9,576 nt of DNA from Planctomycetia bacterium (GTDB lineage Bacteria; Planctomycetota; Planctomycetia; Pirellulales; UBA1268), in assembly GCA_009926295.1 (NCBI GenBank), contig RFPF01000101.1:1-9576 (forward strand), given 5' to 3'. The notes beneath the pieces are model-generated. The model made no database searches, had not been told where the DNA came from, and saw only the letters and a list, made by a program, of their open reading frames with translations. Below, one piece after another: positions 1 to 5,190 of the stretch. The first letter of the stretch is position 1; each line of letters opens with the position of its first letter. A program made the position numbers and the translations under genes.

Positions 1-44
1 TCGGTCGGGTCCTTCGCGGTGAGCAGCACGGTCAGACAGATCAT
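1..44 (-). CDS. Partial CDS, 5' end only; possible antibiotic biosynthesis monooxygenase (ABM)-like protein
   Basis: Only the first 14 codons are inside the window (MICLTVLLTAKDPT), and the gene continues past position 1. An ATG at 44-42 is preceded by a good Shine-Dalgarno GGAGG (minus strand, 54-50) five bases upstream. The start lies 16 bp after the stop of the methyltransferase gene, so it is very probably the fourth gene of the riboswitch operon. The N-terminus resembles, from memory, small ferredoxin-like ABM-fold proteins (putative quinol monooxygenases), which often begin with a beta strand of the type L-T-V-L-L-T-x-K-D. Fourteen residues are too few to be sure of the family. The existence of a gene start is well supported, but the function is a guess. 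Confidence 0.5.
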   Translation of the reverse strand, partial: MICLTVLLTAKDPT

Positions 45-60
45 GGAGGCCTCCGTCGCC

Positions 61-894
61 CTACTCTACCAGCACGATCGGCCTGCCGCCCGAGCCCTCG
101 GGGGTGCGCCGGGCGAGAACGCGGATATAGGGAGGCAGGAACGCTGCGCGGTGGGCGAACGAGCCGATCGTTGCCCCGGCCTCGGTATGGTCCGGTTCGC
201 AGACATCCTCGATCAGGAAACCGGCGGCACACATTCCACCCAGGAGCGCCGACAGCGAGTGGACGAATTCGTGGGTGCCCGCCTCGCGGAGTCGCGATGG
301 CCGGGTCGGCGGCAGGGGGTTTCCCGCATCCTGCGGATGCACGATTTCGTAGCGGCCCGTGTCCCCGGGCTCGAGCGACGCCTGCAGGCTCGAGGGCGCC
401 TTGTGCTGGCTCACGTAGACACCACCTCCCTTCGTCACCCGCGCTACCTCGCGGAACACGCGGGCCACGTCGGCGACGTAGCACGTGCTCACCGGCTGGA
501 TCACGATGTCGAACCGCCCCGCCCCGAGCATCGAGAGATCGTCCATCGACCCTTGGAGAATCTCGACGTCGAGCCTCCGTTCCCGGGCCACCTGCCGATC
601 CAGGTCGAGCATCGCCGGCGAGAGATCGAGCACCGTCACGCGGGCGCCGGCGGCCGCATAGAGCGGACCGTGCTTGCCGCCGCCGGCGGCGAGGCACAGC
701 ACCGCAAGGCCGTCGAGCCGGTGCGGGAGCCACGGTCGGCCGGCCGGGCCACCGCCACCGAGCCACGTCCGCGGATCGCCGAAGGCCTCGTCGGCCGCAG
801 GTCGTGCAAGGGCCGCCCCCGCGGCCGCCAGCGCGTCCCATGCGCGGGCGTTGTGGCCGAGCACAGCCTCGCGGGAGACGGCCGGCCTCGTCAT
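61..894 (-). CDS. Class I SAM-dependent methyltransferase
   Basis: This 277-residue protein is a predicted cytoplasmic methyltransferase using S-adenosylmethionine. The Rossmann-fold hallmarks are visible: motif I LCLAAGGGKHG (residues 66-76), strand 2 ending in an acidic residue (VTVLDLSPAM, D90), a GSMDDL acidic loop (115-120), and strand 4 VIQPVSTCYV (131-140) followed by FREVARVTKGGG and a VSQHK strand. The C-terminal third (EFVHSLSALLGG, SFAHRAAFLPPY) probably shapes the acceptor site. Its substrate cannot be read from the sequence. The ATG at 894 overlaps the TGA of the PEP-CTERM gene as ATGA (891-894) and has no Shine-Dalgarno of its own, so its translation is probably coupled to that gene. 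As part of the operon it should be under B12 riboswitch control, which is unusual for an orphan methyltransferase. The methyltransferase assignment is firm; its role is unknown. Confidence 0.9.
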   Translation of the reverse strand: MTRPAVSREAVLGHNARAWDALAAAGAALARPAADEAFGDPRTWLGGGGPAGRPWLPHRLDGLAVLCLAAGGGKHGPLYAAAGARVTVLDLSPAMLDLDRQVARERRLDVEILQGSMDDLSMLGAGRFDIVIQPVSTCYVADVARVFREVARVTKGGGVYVSQHKAPSSLQASLEPGDTGRYEIVHPQDAGNPLPPTRPSRLREAGTHEFVHSLSALLGGMCAAGFLIEDVCEPDHTEAGATIGSFAHRAAFLPPYIRVLARRTPEGSGGRPIVLVE

Positions 895-1712
895 GCGGTC
901 CGCGCCCGCTGCAGCATGCGCCACCGCAGCACACCACCAGCGCAGGCTAGGAGGCAGAGCGCGGAAGGTTCGGGAACCGCGTAGGTGAGATTGTCCATCG
1001 CGAAATAGGCGGGAGTGTTGAGTCCGAAGATCGGATCGTTGTCGGAGCCGGTGATCGAGAACGACAGCGCGTCCACGGTCCCAAGCGGCGTGAGATCGAG
1101 CCACGCCCAGGAGGCGAGTGCCCCGGGCGATCCGGCCGTGCGATAGTCGGCCAGGTACATTTCGACCGTCGATCCACCGACGCCTCCCAGGCTGCCGACC
1201 ACGGAGAGTTTGAGCCATCCGTTCGACGCGGACAGCGGCGTGCTGAAGCCGTTGGGGTCCGTCTCCGTCATCACCGCGTAGGTGTATGTGGTGTTCGCCG
1301 CGCGAAAGCCGGACACCGTGACCGGTGCCGGAAATGCGACGCCCACCGGACCGATGTAGCCGACCGCATACGTGCCCGCTCCGCCGAAGCCGCCCCCCGG
1401 CTTCGCCGCGTACTGGTTCGTCCAGCTGCCATCGGTCGAATTCTGGACGTTGGAATACGCGAACCCCCACCAGTAGCCGTAGCCGTAATCCGCGTCCACG
1501 GCATACCCGTTCGAAAACGTCGCACCACCGGAGGCGAAACTCCCATCGTGGGAATCGCCGGCCACGAGCCCGCCCGGGTTGCCGTTGTAAAACGCTCCCG
1601 AAGCGGACAGCGCAAGGTCCTCGAAGTCGACCACCGTACCCCGCGCCGGCAACGGCTGGGCCAGCACAGCGCCGACGCCTGCCACGACCGTCCACCACGC
1701 GCCGCGAAGCAT
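891..1712 (-). CDS. DUF4465-like secreted protein with PEP-CTERM sorting signal
   Basis: This 273-residue exported protein has a signal peptide at residues 1-24 (MLRGAWW, a hydrophobic stretch, then LPARG). The body begins VVDFEDLAL and has the features of the DUF4465 family: a W/G/Y-rich block with WWGFAYSN and TNQYAA, the YLADYRT strand, WAWLDLTPLG, and a SDND...TPAYFAMDNL ending. Residues 246-273 form a PEP-CTERM tail: V-P-E-P-S, a hydrophobic segment, then a basic end (RWRMLQRARTA). In known systems an exosortase recognises this tail and the protein reaches the envelope or surface. The ATG at 1712 is chosen because the Shine-Dalgarno GGAGG (1728-1724) lies 11 bases upstream and the signal peptide starts there; the longer frame upstream runs into the DUF1559 gene. 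It lies 31 bp after that gene and overlaps the methyltransferase by 4 bp. DUF4465 is, as I recall, found in Bacteroidetes cobamide-uptake loci, which would fit the riboswitch upstream. Confidence 0.9.
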   Translation of the reverse strand: MLRGAWWTVVAGVGAVLAQPLPARGTVVDFEDLALSASGAFYNGNPGGLVAGDSHDGSFASGGATFSNGYAVDADYGYGYWWGFAYSNVQNSTDGSWTNQYAAKPGGGFGGAGTYAVGYIGPVGVAFPAPVTVSGFRAANTTYTYAVMTETDPNGFSTPLSASNGWLKLSVVGSLGGVGGSTVEMYLADYRTAGSPGALASWAWLDLTPLGTVDALSFSITGSDNDPIFGLNTPAYFAMDNLTYAVPEPSALCLLACAGGVLRWRMLQRARTA

Positions 1713-1743
1713 CACGTTTCTTTCCTCCAGGTTTCGCTCGTCC

Positions 1744-2550
1744 TCAGTCTGTTCGGTCACCGCCCGCTCGCGTGCACAAGCCCGCGAGCACGGCGCGATC
1801 GAGCGACACCTCGAGGAACCGCGTGGCCCCGTCGCCGAGCAGGGCCATGGCACCGCCCGGATGACGGCTGCGCATGTCGTTCTCGAACGCCGGGGCGGTG
1901 TTGATCGGATAGGCCTGATCGAAGATGTTGCGGCCGTTGATCCACTGGCCGTCGGCGAACCCGCGGCCCTCGAACCCGCAGTCCTCCCCCACGAACACCG
2001 TCTTCGACAGGCCGTCGGTGATCTCCCGCGCGCCGAGCGGCCGGTCGATCAGGAACGCGCCCTTTGGCGGACTGTTCGGGGAGACGAGCCGCTCGCCGTA
2101 GATGCCGCCGTAGTCGCACACCCCCCGCCCCGAGACGGTCGCCGTCGGCCGGGCCACGGACGGACACCGGAATACCGGTAGCACCGCAGCCGCGCCGTCC
2201 GCGTTCGCGGGGTCGTCGAACGCCTTCGTCAGATCGAGCCGTTCGGCCACCGCCTGCTCCTCGAGCCACGGCAGGACGAACGCGCTCCAGGCGAGCTGCC
2301 GCTTCGATCGGTCGCTTCCGACTCGCCATTCGACGCAGCCGGCCGGAAAGGAGCGCCTCGCGATCAGGTGCCCGTGGAGGGCACAGCCGACGTGCCGGAG
2401 GTTGTTCGCGCAGGTCGTGCGCCGGGCCGACTCGCGGGCGGCCTGGGCGGCCGGCAGGAGCAGGGCGGCGAGTGCCGCCACGATCGCGACGACCACGAGC
2501 AGCTCGACGAGCGTCATGCCGCGACGTGGGCGGGAAGGGAACGAGTCCAT
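1744..2550 (-). CDS. DUF1559 pseudopilin-like protein with H-X9-DG motif
   Basis: This 268-residue protein has a type IV pilin/type II secretion prepilin leader: a short basic start, RRG at residues 9-11, then MTLVELL with Glu at +5 after the predicted cleavage at Gly11, followed by a hydrophobic helix ending ARESARRTTCANNLRHVG. The DUF1559 body has typical pieces: FVLPWLEEQ, VFRCPS, GVCDYGGIYG, ITDGLSKTVFVGED and NDMRSRHPGG. The C-terminal H-X9-DG signature is intact (H230, D240-G241). The family is hugely expanded in Planctomycetes and its function is unknown; membership implies prepilin peptidase processing and display at the inner membrane or periplasm. The start is uncertain: ATG 2550 has no clear Shine-Dalgarno, whereas an in-frame GTG at 2568 has GAGGG (2580-2576) seven bases upstream and would add six residues. 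It is the first gene downstream of the cobalamin riboswitch and slightly shorter than many relatives. Confidence 0.9.
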   Translation of the reverse strand: MDSFPSRPRRGMTLVELLVVVAIVAALAALLLPAAQAARESARRTTCANNLRHVGCALHGHLIARRSFPAGCVEWRVGSDRSKRQLAWSAFVLPWLEEQAVAERLDLTKAFDDPANADGAAAVLPVFRCPSVARPTATVSGRGVCDYGGIYGERLVSPNSPPKGAFLIDRPLGAREITDGLSKTVFVGEDCGFEGRGFADGQWINGRNIFDQAYPINTAPAFENDMRSRHPGGAMALLGDGATRFLEVSLDRAVLAGLCTRAGGDRTD

Positions 2551-2720
2551 GCCACGGCCGCACCGCACGCGCAGTCCCTCGGCCGGGTGCCACGCGCCTG
2601 CGCACGCGAAACCCGAGACTCCGGGCGAACGGTGAGGTATGGATCCTGAGTATCTTGCCACCGGCCGTTCGCACGGCCGTGTCCGCCTCCCCGCCCGCGC
2701 AGATCGGCAAACTCCCGAAC
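2551..2720 (-). other. Leader between riboswitch and first gene; possible expression platform
   Basis: This stretch of about 170 bases runs from the 3' end of the riboswitch aptamer to the DUF1559 start. It contains a clean hairpin, CGGCCGT-GCGA-ACGGCCG on the minus strand (2679-2662), with a 7-bp stem and a GNRA loop. No run of T follows it, so it is not an intrinsic terminator. I find no terminator with a T tract anywhere in this leader. If the riboswitch acts here, control is more likely at translation initiation (the weak start region of the first gene) or through Rho. No open reading frame in it looks real. Confidence 0.45.
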
Positions 2721-2917
2721 CCTGGTAGGTCTTCTGACTCCCAGACTCCGCCGGCCGCATGCCTTCTCGCGTTGCCGATCGGGGAGCCGATCGGAGACAC
2801 AATGGCCTGAAGCGACCGGCCTCGGCGCCTGGACACAGCGGCGGGGCCGTCCCGGATTCTCACCGGAGTTCCCTGTTCGCCCCACGGAACGAGATCGCGC
2901 CGTCCGGGCCACCAGGA
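2721..2917 (-). promoter_or_regulatory. Cobalamin (B12, AdoCbl-type) riboswitch
   Basis: Read on the minus strand, this segment matches the cobalamin riboswitch consensus (Rfam RF00174 type) in order. It begins with a closing-stem strand CCTGGT (2916-2911), followed by AACAGGGAA at about 2877-2869. Next come CCGGTGAGAATCCGGG and ACGGCCCCGCCGCTGT, the highly conserved core, and then a variable arm. The B12 box AGTCAGAAGACCTACC comes last (about 2739-2724). The terminal ACCAGG (2726-2721) pairs perfectly with the opening CCTGGT. A length of about 197 nt is normal. It senses adenosylcobalamin or a related cobamide and normally switches the downstream operon off when the vitamin is abundant. Downstream are the DUF1559, PEP-CTERM and methyltransferase genes. 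The identity as a cobalamin riboswitch is secure; which cobalamin form it prefers is not. Confidence 0.94.
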
Positions 2918-2928
2918 TCGTGAGCAAG

Positions 2929-2956
2929 ACTGTACCGGCACGCTCCGGGGTGTCAA
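2929..2956 (-). promoter_or_regulatory. Sigma-70-type promoter of the riboswitch operon
   Basis: On the minus strand a perfect -35 TTGACA (2956-2951) is separated by 16 bases from a -10-like TACAGT (2934-2929). The predicted start of transcription, near A2921, falls only a few bases before the first paired strand of the riboswitch, exactly where a riboswitch-controlled promoter should lie. The match is by eye only. Confidence 0.7.
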
Positions 2957-3295
2957 GCCATCGAGTGTGAAGATGTGCCGGTGGGGAGAAGATTCCGGCC
3001 GCGACTTTTCGGGTCGTGCGGTCGCGGGCCGCACGGCCCGCACGCCCCCTCGTGCGCCGCACGAATTACCCAACGCGCAGCCGTAAATCCTGCGGCGAAA
3101 AATACTTTGGACACACTCAAGCCGCTTTCGCCAGTCCGCCGATAGCCCACATGTCCCCCGGGGCAATCACTGTGCCCGTCGGGCAACCAGGGGGCGGCAG
3201 TCACCTGCAATCCTTCGAGTCACGGAATGGCTCGACAGGCCTGCCGCAGAAAAGTTCGTGGATCACAAACCTCGGGGCGACCAACAGCCTCAAGA

Positions 3296-3313
3296 ACGGA
3301 AGTCGACTTCCGT
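3296..3313. promoter_or_regulatory. 18-bp perfect palindrome upstream of the Cys-rich gene
   Basis: ACGGAAGTCGACTTCCGT is a perfect inverted repeat with no spacer. It lies 14 bases before the Shine-Dalgarno and 30 bases before the ATG of the Cys-rich gene. It could be an operator for a dimeric regulator, or part of the 5' untranslated leader. With no loop bases it would make a poor RNA hairpin, which favours a DNA site. The regulator is unknown. Confidence 0.4.
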
Positions 3314-3327
3314 GTGCTCCACAAGCA

Positions 3328-3333
3328 AAGGAG
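3328..3333 (+). promoter_or_regulatory. Ribosome-binding site that fixes the start of the Cys-rich gene
   Basis: AAGGAG lies ten bases before the ATG at 3344. It selects this start over the longer open frame beginning at 3227, and the protein then opens directly with a signal peptide (MKRMMFLGALVLG). Confidence 0.75.
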
Positions 3334-3343
3334 ATGTGGCTCG

Positions 3344-4144
3344 ATGAAGCGTATGATGTTCCTCGGTGCGCTGGTTCTCGGCGTCGCCGTTTGTAGCCAG
3401 TCTTTCGGGTTCGAGCTCCTCGATCGGATGCTCGGCCACAAGGGCTGTGCCTCGTGCTGTGAGCCCGGCTGCGATGCCGGCAATGGATGCTGTGAGCCCG
3501 GCTGCGGTGCCGGCAACGGCTGTGCGGAGCCGGCCTGCGGCGCTGGCAACGGTTGTGCGGAGCCCGCTTGCGACGCCGGCAACGGCTGCTGCGAGCCGGC
3601 CTGCGGTGCGGATTCCTGCTGCGGCACCCGCTGCCGGAAGAAGCACGACCTGTTCGGCGGCCTGAAGGGCCTGTTCGAGAAGTGCAAGCGGAAGCACCAC
3701 GGCTGCTGCGACAGCTGCTGCGATGAGCCCGACTGCTCGGCCGGCAACGGCTGTGCGGATCCGGACTGCGGCGCTGGCAACGGTTGTGCGGAGCCGGCTT
3801 GCGGTGCTGGCAACGGCTGTGCGGAGCCCGCTTGCGACGCCGGCAACGGCTGCTGCGAGCCGAGCTGCGGTGCGGCCTCGTGCTGCGGGACCCGGAAGAA
3901 GTGCACGCCGATTGCCGACCTCCTTCGCGCGATCCACAACGCGAAGAAGCGGCACCACCGGTCGTGCTGCGACAGCTGCTGCGGTGAGCCCGACTGCTCG
4001 GCCGGCAACGGCTGCTGCGAGCCGGCCTGCGGTGCGGTCGCTGCTCCGGTCGCGGCCCCTGCGGCCCCGACGCCGGACGCCTCGGCTTCGACCAAGACGA
4101 CCGGCAAGGTCGTCGCGGTGAGCCGGACGGTCGCCACGAAGTAG
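3344..4144 (+). CDS. Secreted cysteine-rich repeat protein
   Basis: I do not recognise a named family for this 266-residue protein. Residues 1 to about 24 form a Sec signal peptide (MKRMMFLGALVLGVAVC, then QSFG). The rest holds about 44 Cys in total, one of them in the signal peptide. The basic unit is 11 residues, C-[CA]-[ED]-P-x-C-[GDS]-A-G-N-G, with AGNGC occurring nine times. These units sit in two full copies of an 87-88 residue superrepeat plus a short third. Each full copy ends with SCCGTR, a basic amphipathic segment (KKHDLFGGLKGLFEK or TPIADLLRAIHNAKK), a KHH/RHH pair and CCDSCC. The tail is Pro/Ala/Ser/Thr-rich. Possible roles are a disulfide-crosslinked envelope or matrix component, since planctomycete walls are reported to be proteinaceous and rich in cystine, or metal binding through the Cys/His clusters. 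Neither is proven. The gene stands alone between a divergent operon and its own terminator. Confidence 0.85.
   Translation: MKRMMFLGALVLGVAVCSQSFGFELLDRMLGHKGCASCCEPGCDAGNGCCEPGCGAGNGCAEPACGAGNGCAEPACDAGNGCCEPACGADSCCGTRCRKKHDLFGGLKGLFEKCKRKHHGCCDSCCDEPDCSAGNGCADPDCGAGNGCAEPACGAGNGCAEPACDAGNGCCEPSCGAASCCGTRKKCTPIADLLRAIHNAKKRHHRSCCDSCCGEPDCSAGNGCCEPACGAVAAPVAAPAAPTPDASASTKTTGKVVAVSRTVATK
3461..4036 (+). repeat. Nested coding repeats: 33-bp units inside a 261-264 bp tandem duplication
   Basis: Superrepeat copy 1 covers 3461-3724 (88 codons), copy 2 covers 3725-3985 (87 codons), and a truncated copy 3 begins at 3986. Inside each full copy, four 33-bp units encode variations of GCxEPxCxAGN. The repeat keeps the reading frame throughout, so it evolved as protein-coding sequence. 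The array is a likely hot spot for unequal crossing-over and copy-number change between strains, and for assembly error. Confidence 0.85.
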
Positions 4145-4194
4145 TTGATAATTCGGTCGAGACGGTAGATCCGTTGCCCGACTTCGGCCAGTGA

Positions 4195-4233
4195 ACTCCG
4201 CCCGGGGGAAAGCCCCCGGGCGGAGTCTTTTTT
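4195..4233 (+). terminator. Rho-independent terminator of the Cys-rich gene
   Basis: ACTCCGCCCGGGGG (4195-4208), a loop of AAAG, and its perfect complement CCCCCGGGCGGAGT (4213-4226) form a 14-bp GC-rich stem, followed by C and six T (4228-4233). It lies 50 bp after the stop codon and ends the single-gene plus-strand unit. Confidence 0.93.
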
Positions 4234-4240
4234 GTTTCTG

Positions 4241-4500
4241 GACACGACAGCGGTTCCGTCGCAAACCCCGCGCGCCGGCTCGTGACTGCCCGGACCTCCC
4301 TCAACTGCAAAGGGGAGGCGAGGGGTTGTCCTTACCGATTGAGCCGGCGTGAGTCACCAGCGGAGCCATGGATGGCGCAGCGCCTGTGACTCCGAGCGAA
4401 CGGAGCCCACGGATGGGCGCAGGGAGCGTCCGGCGAGATGGTAGGGGGCAGCCCCGAGCCGGATGGGGCGGGTTGAGACATGACAGGCGCGACGCCTGTC
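4241..4500. other. Intergenic region with short repeats; no gene seen
   Basis: Two imperfect copies of one motif lie at about 4361-4380 (CGGAGCCATGGATGGCGCAG) and 4401-4422 (CGGAGCCCACGGATGGGCGCAG). The first copy is flanked by the inverted pair GAGTCAC (4351-4357) and GTGACTC (4386-4392). The pattern looks like a small dispersed intergenic repeat, but copies elsewhere cannot be seen from this window. Frames crossing the region have no family features. I found no tRNA-like fold. Confidence 0.4.
4482..4500 (-). terminator. Hairpin directly after the ABC ATPase stop; weak terminator candidate
   Basis: GACAGGCG-CGA-CGCCTGTC gives an 8-bp perfect stem with a three-base loop, touching the stop codon at 4501-4503. 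On the minus strand it is followed by ATGTCTC, with no T tract, so it may only protect the 3' end of the transcript or help Rho-dependent ending. It could equally be part of the neighbouring intergenic repeat. Confidence 0.4.
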
Positions 4501-5190
4501 CTAGCCAGCGAGCACGGCGGCCGGGGGGCCGAGGCGGGTGATCCGGCCGGCGATGAGCTCGACGACCTGCGTCGCGGTACGGCGGGCGAGGGCGTGGTCG
4601 TGCGTCACCACCACCATGGTCTGCCCTCCCCGAGCGAGGTCGACGATCACCTCGAGCACCTCTTCCGACATCGCCGGGTCGAGCGCGCTCGTCGGCTCGT
4701 CGAAGAGGATCACCTTCGGCTCCATCGCGAGGGCCCGGGCGATCGCCACCCGTTGCTGCTGGCCGCCCGAGAGCGTCCCCGGACGGGCGGCGGCGAACGA
4801 GGCGAGCCCCACGCGGTCGAGAAGCCCGATCGCCCGCCGCCGGGCCTCCTCGGTCGCCATGCCCGCGACCACCCGCGGCGCGAGGGCGACGTTGTCGACG
4901 GCCGAGAGGTTCGCGAACAGGTTGAACTGCTGAAACACCATCCCCGCGTCGCGCCGCACGCGTTCGAGGAGCCGGGGCGGCTGCGGCCCCGGCGCGAGCT
5001 GATGGCCGGCGATGCAGACGCTTCCCGCGTCGAACGTCTCGAGTCCGTTCACGCACCGCAGGAGGGTGCTCTTGCCGCTCCCAGAGGGCCCGACGATCGC
5101 CGTCACCTCGCCGGGCCGCACCTCCAGATCGACGTCGGCCAGCGCCGTCACCCCACCCCGTGCCTTCGTCAGTCCGGTGACGGCGATCAT
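4501..5190 (-). CDS. Polar amino acid ABC transporter ATP-binding protein (GlnQ/HisP-like)
   Basis: This 229-residue cytoplasmic ATPase powers the importer encoded just upstream. All nucleotide-binding motifs are intact: Walker A GPSGSGKST (34-42), Q-loop in VFQQFNLF (85-92), ABC signature LSGGQQQR (140-147), Walker B VILFDEP (160-166) followed by TSALD, and the switch histidine in VVTHD (H197). The phrases LRCVNGLE and FQQFNLFANLSAVDNV are typical of the polar amino acid (PAAT) group. Its length is near the usual 240. The ATG at 5190 overlaps the stop of the permease gene as ATGA (5187-5190), and AGGAG (5203-5199) lies eight bases upstream. It is the last gene of the operon. Family and role are firm; the amino acid carried is unknown. 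Confidence 0.95.
   Translation of the reverse strand: MIAVTGLTKARGGVTALADVDLEVRPGEVTAIVGPSGSGKSTLLRCVNGLETFDAGSVCIAGHQLAPGPQPPRLLERVRRDAGMVFQQFNLFANLSAVDNVALAPRVVAGMATEEARRRAIGLLDRVGLASFAAARPGTLSGGQQQRVAIARALAMEPKVILFDEPTSALDPAMSEEVLEVIVDLARGGQTMVVVTHDHALARRTATQVVELIAGRITRLGPPAAVLAG

Larger units (their letters stand above)
2957..3343. other. Divergent intergenic region between the riboswitch operon and the Cys-rich gene
   Basis: No gene is supported here; the frames that cross it lack family features and ribosome-binding sites. The part at about 3000-3060 is extremely GC-rich with short self-complementary stretches such as GTGCGG...CCGCAC. A short AT-richer spot lies at about 3084-3110. I could not find a convincing -35/-10 pair for the plus-strand gene at 3344. 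The only strong element near that gene is the palindrome at 3296-3313. Confidence 0.4.

Noticed and set aside
2662..2679. GC-rich hairpin after the riboswitch as an intrinsic terminator
   Set aside because: No run of T follows it in the direction of transcription.
3061..3130. AT-richer patch with a TTGGAC-like hexamer as promoter for the plus-strand gene
   Set aside because: No -10-like hexamer lies at a proper distance, and the distance to the gene would leave a leader of about 200 nt. The match is too weak to list.
1744..3166. Open frame extending from the DUF1559 gene through the riboswitch, and a second overlapping minus frame
   Set aside because: The upstream part translates the riboswitch and leader, has no protein-family features, and precedes the plausible prepilin start.
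3344..3394. Possible lipoprotein signal at the VAVC segment of the Cys-rich protein
   Set aside because: The residue before the Cys is Val, which does not fit the lipobox, where Gly, Ala or Ser is expected. An ordinary Sec signal is more likely.
3461..4036. Regular 33-bp repeats that could be mistaken for a CRISPR array
   Set aside because: The units are contiguous without unique spacers, stay in frame, and encode a consistent protein motif.
3220..4245. Long open frames on the minus strand opposite the Cys-rich gene, rich in Pro, Gln, Ser and Arg
   Set aside because: They are mirror images of the repeated codons of the plus-strand gene, have no ribosome-binding site, and run across its terminator. 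The plus frame has a signal peptide, a ribosome-binding site and a terminator.
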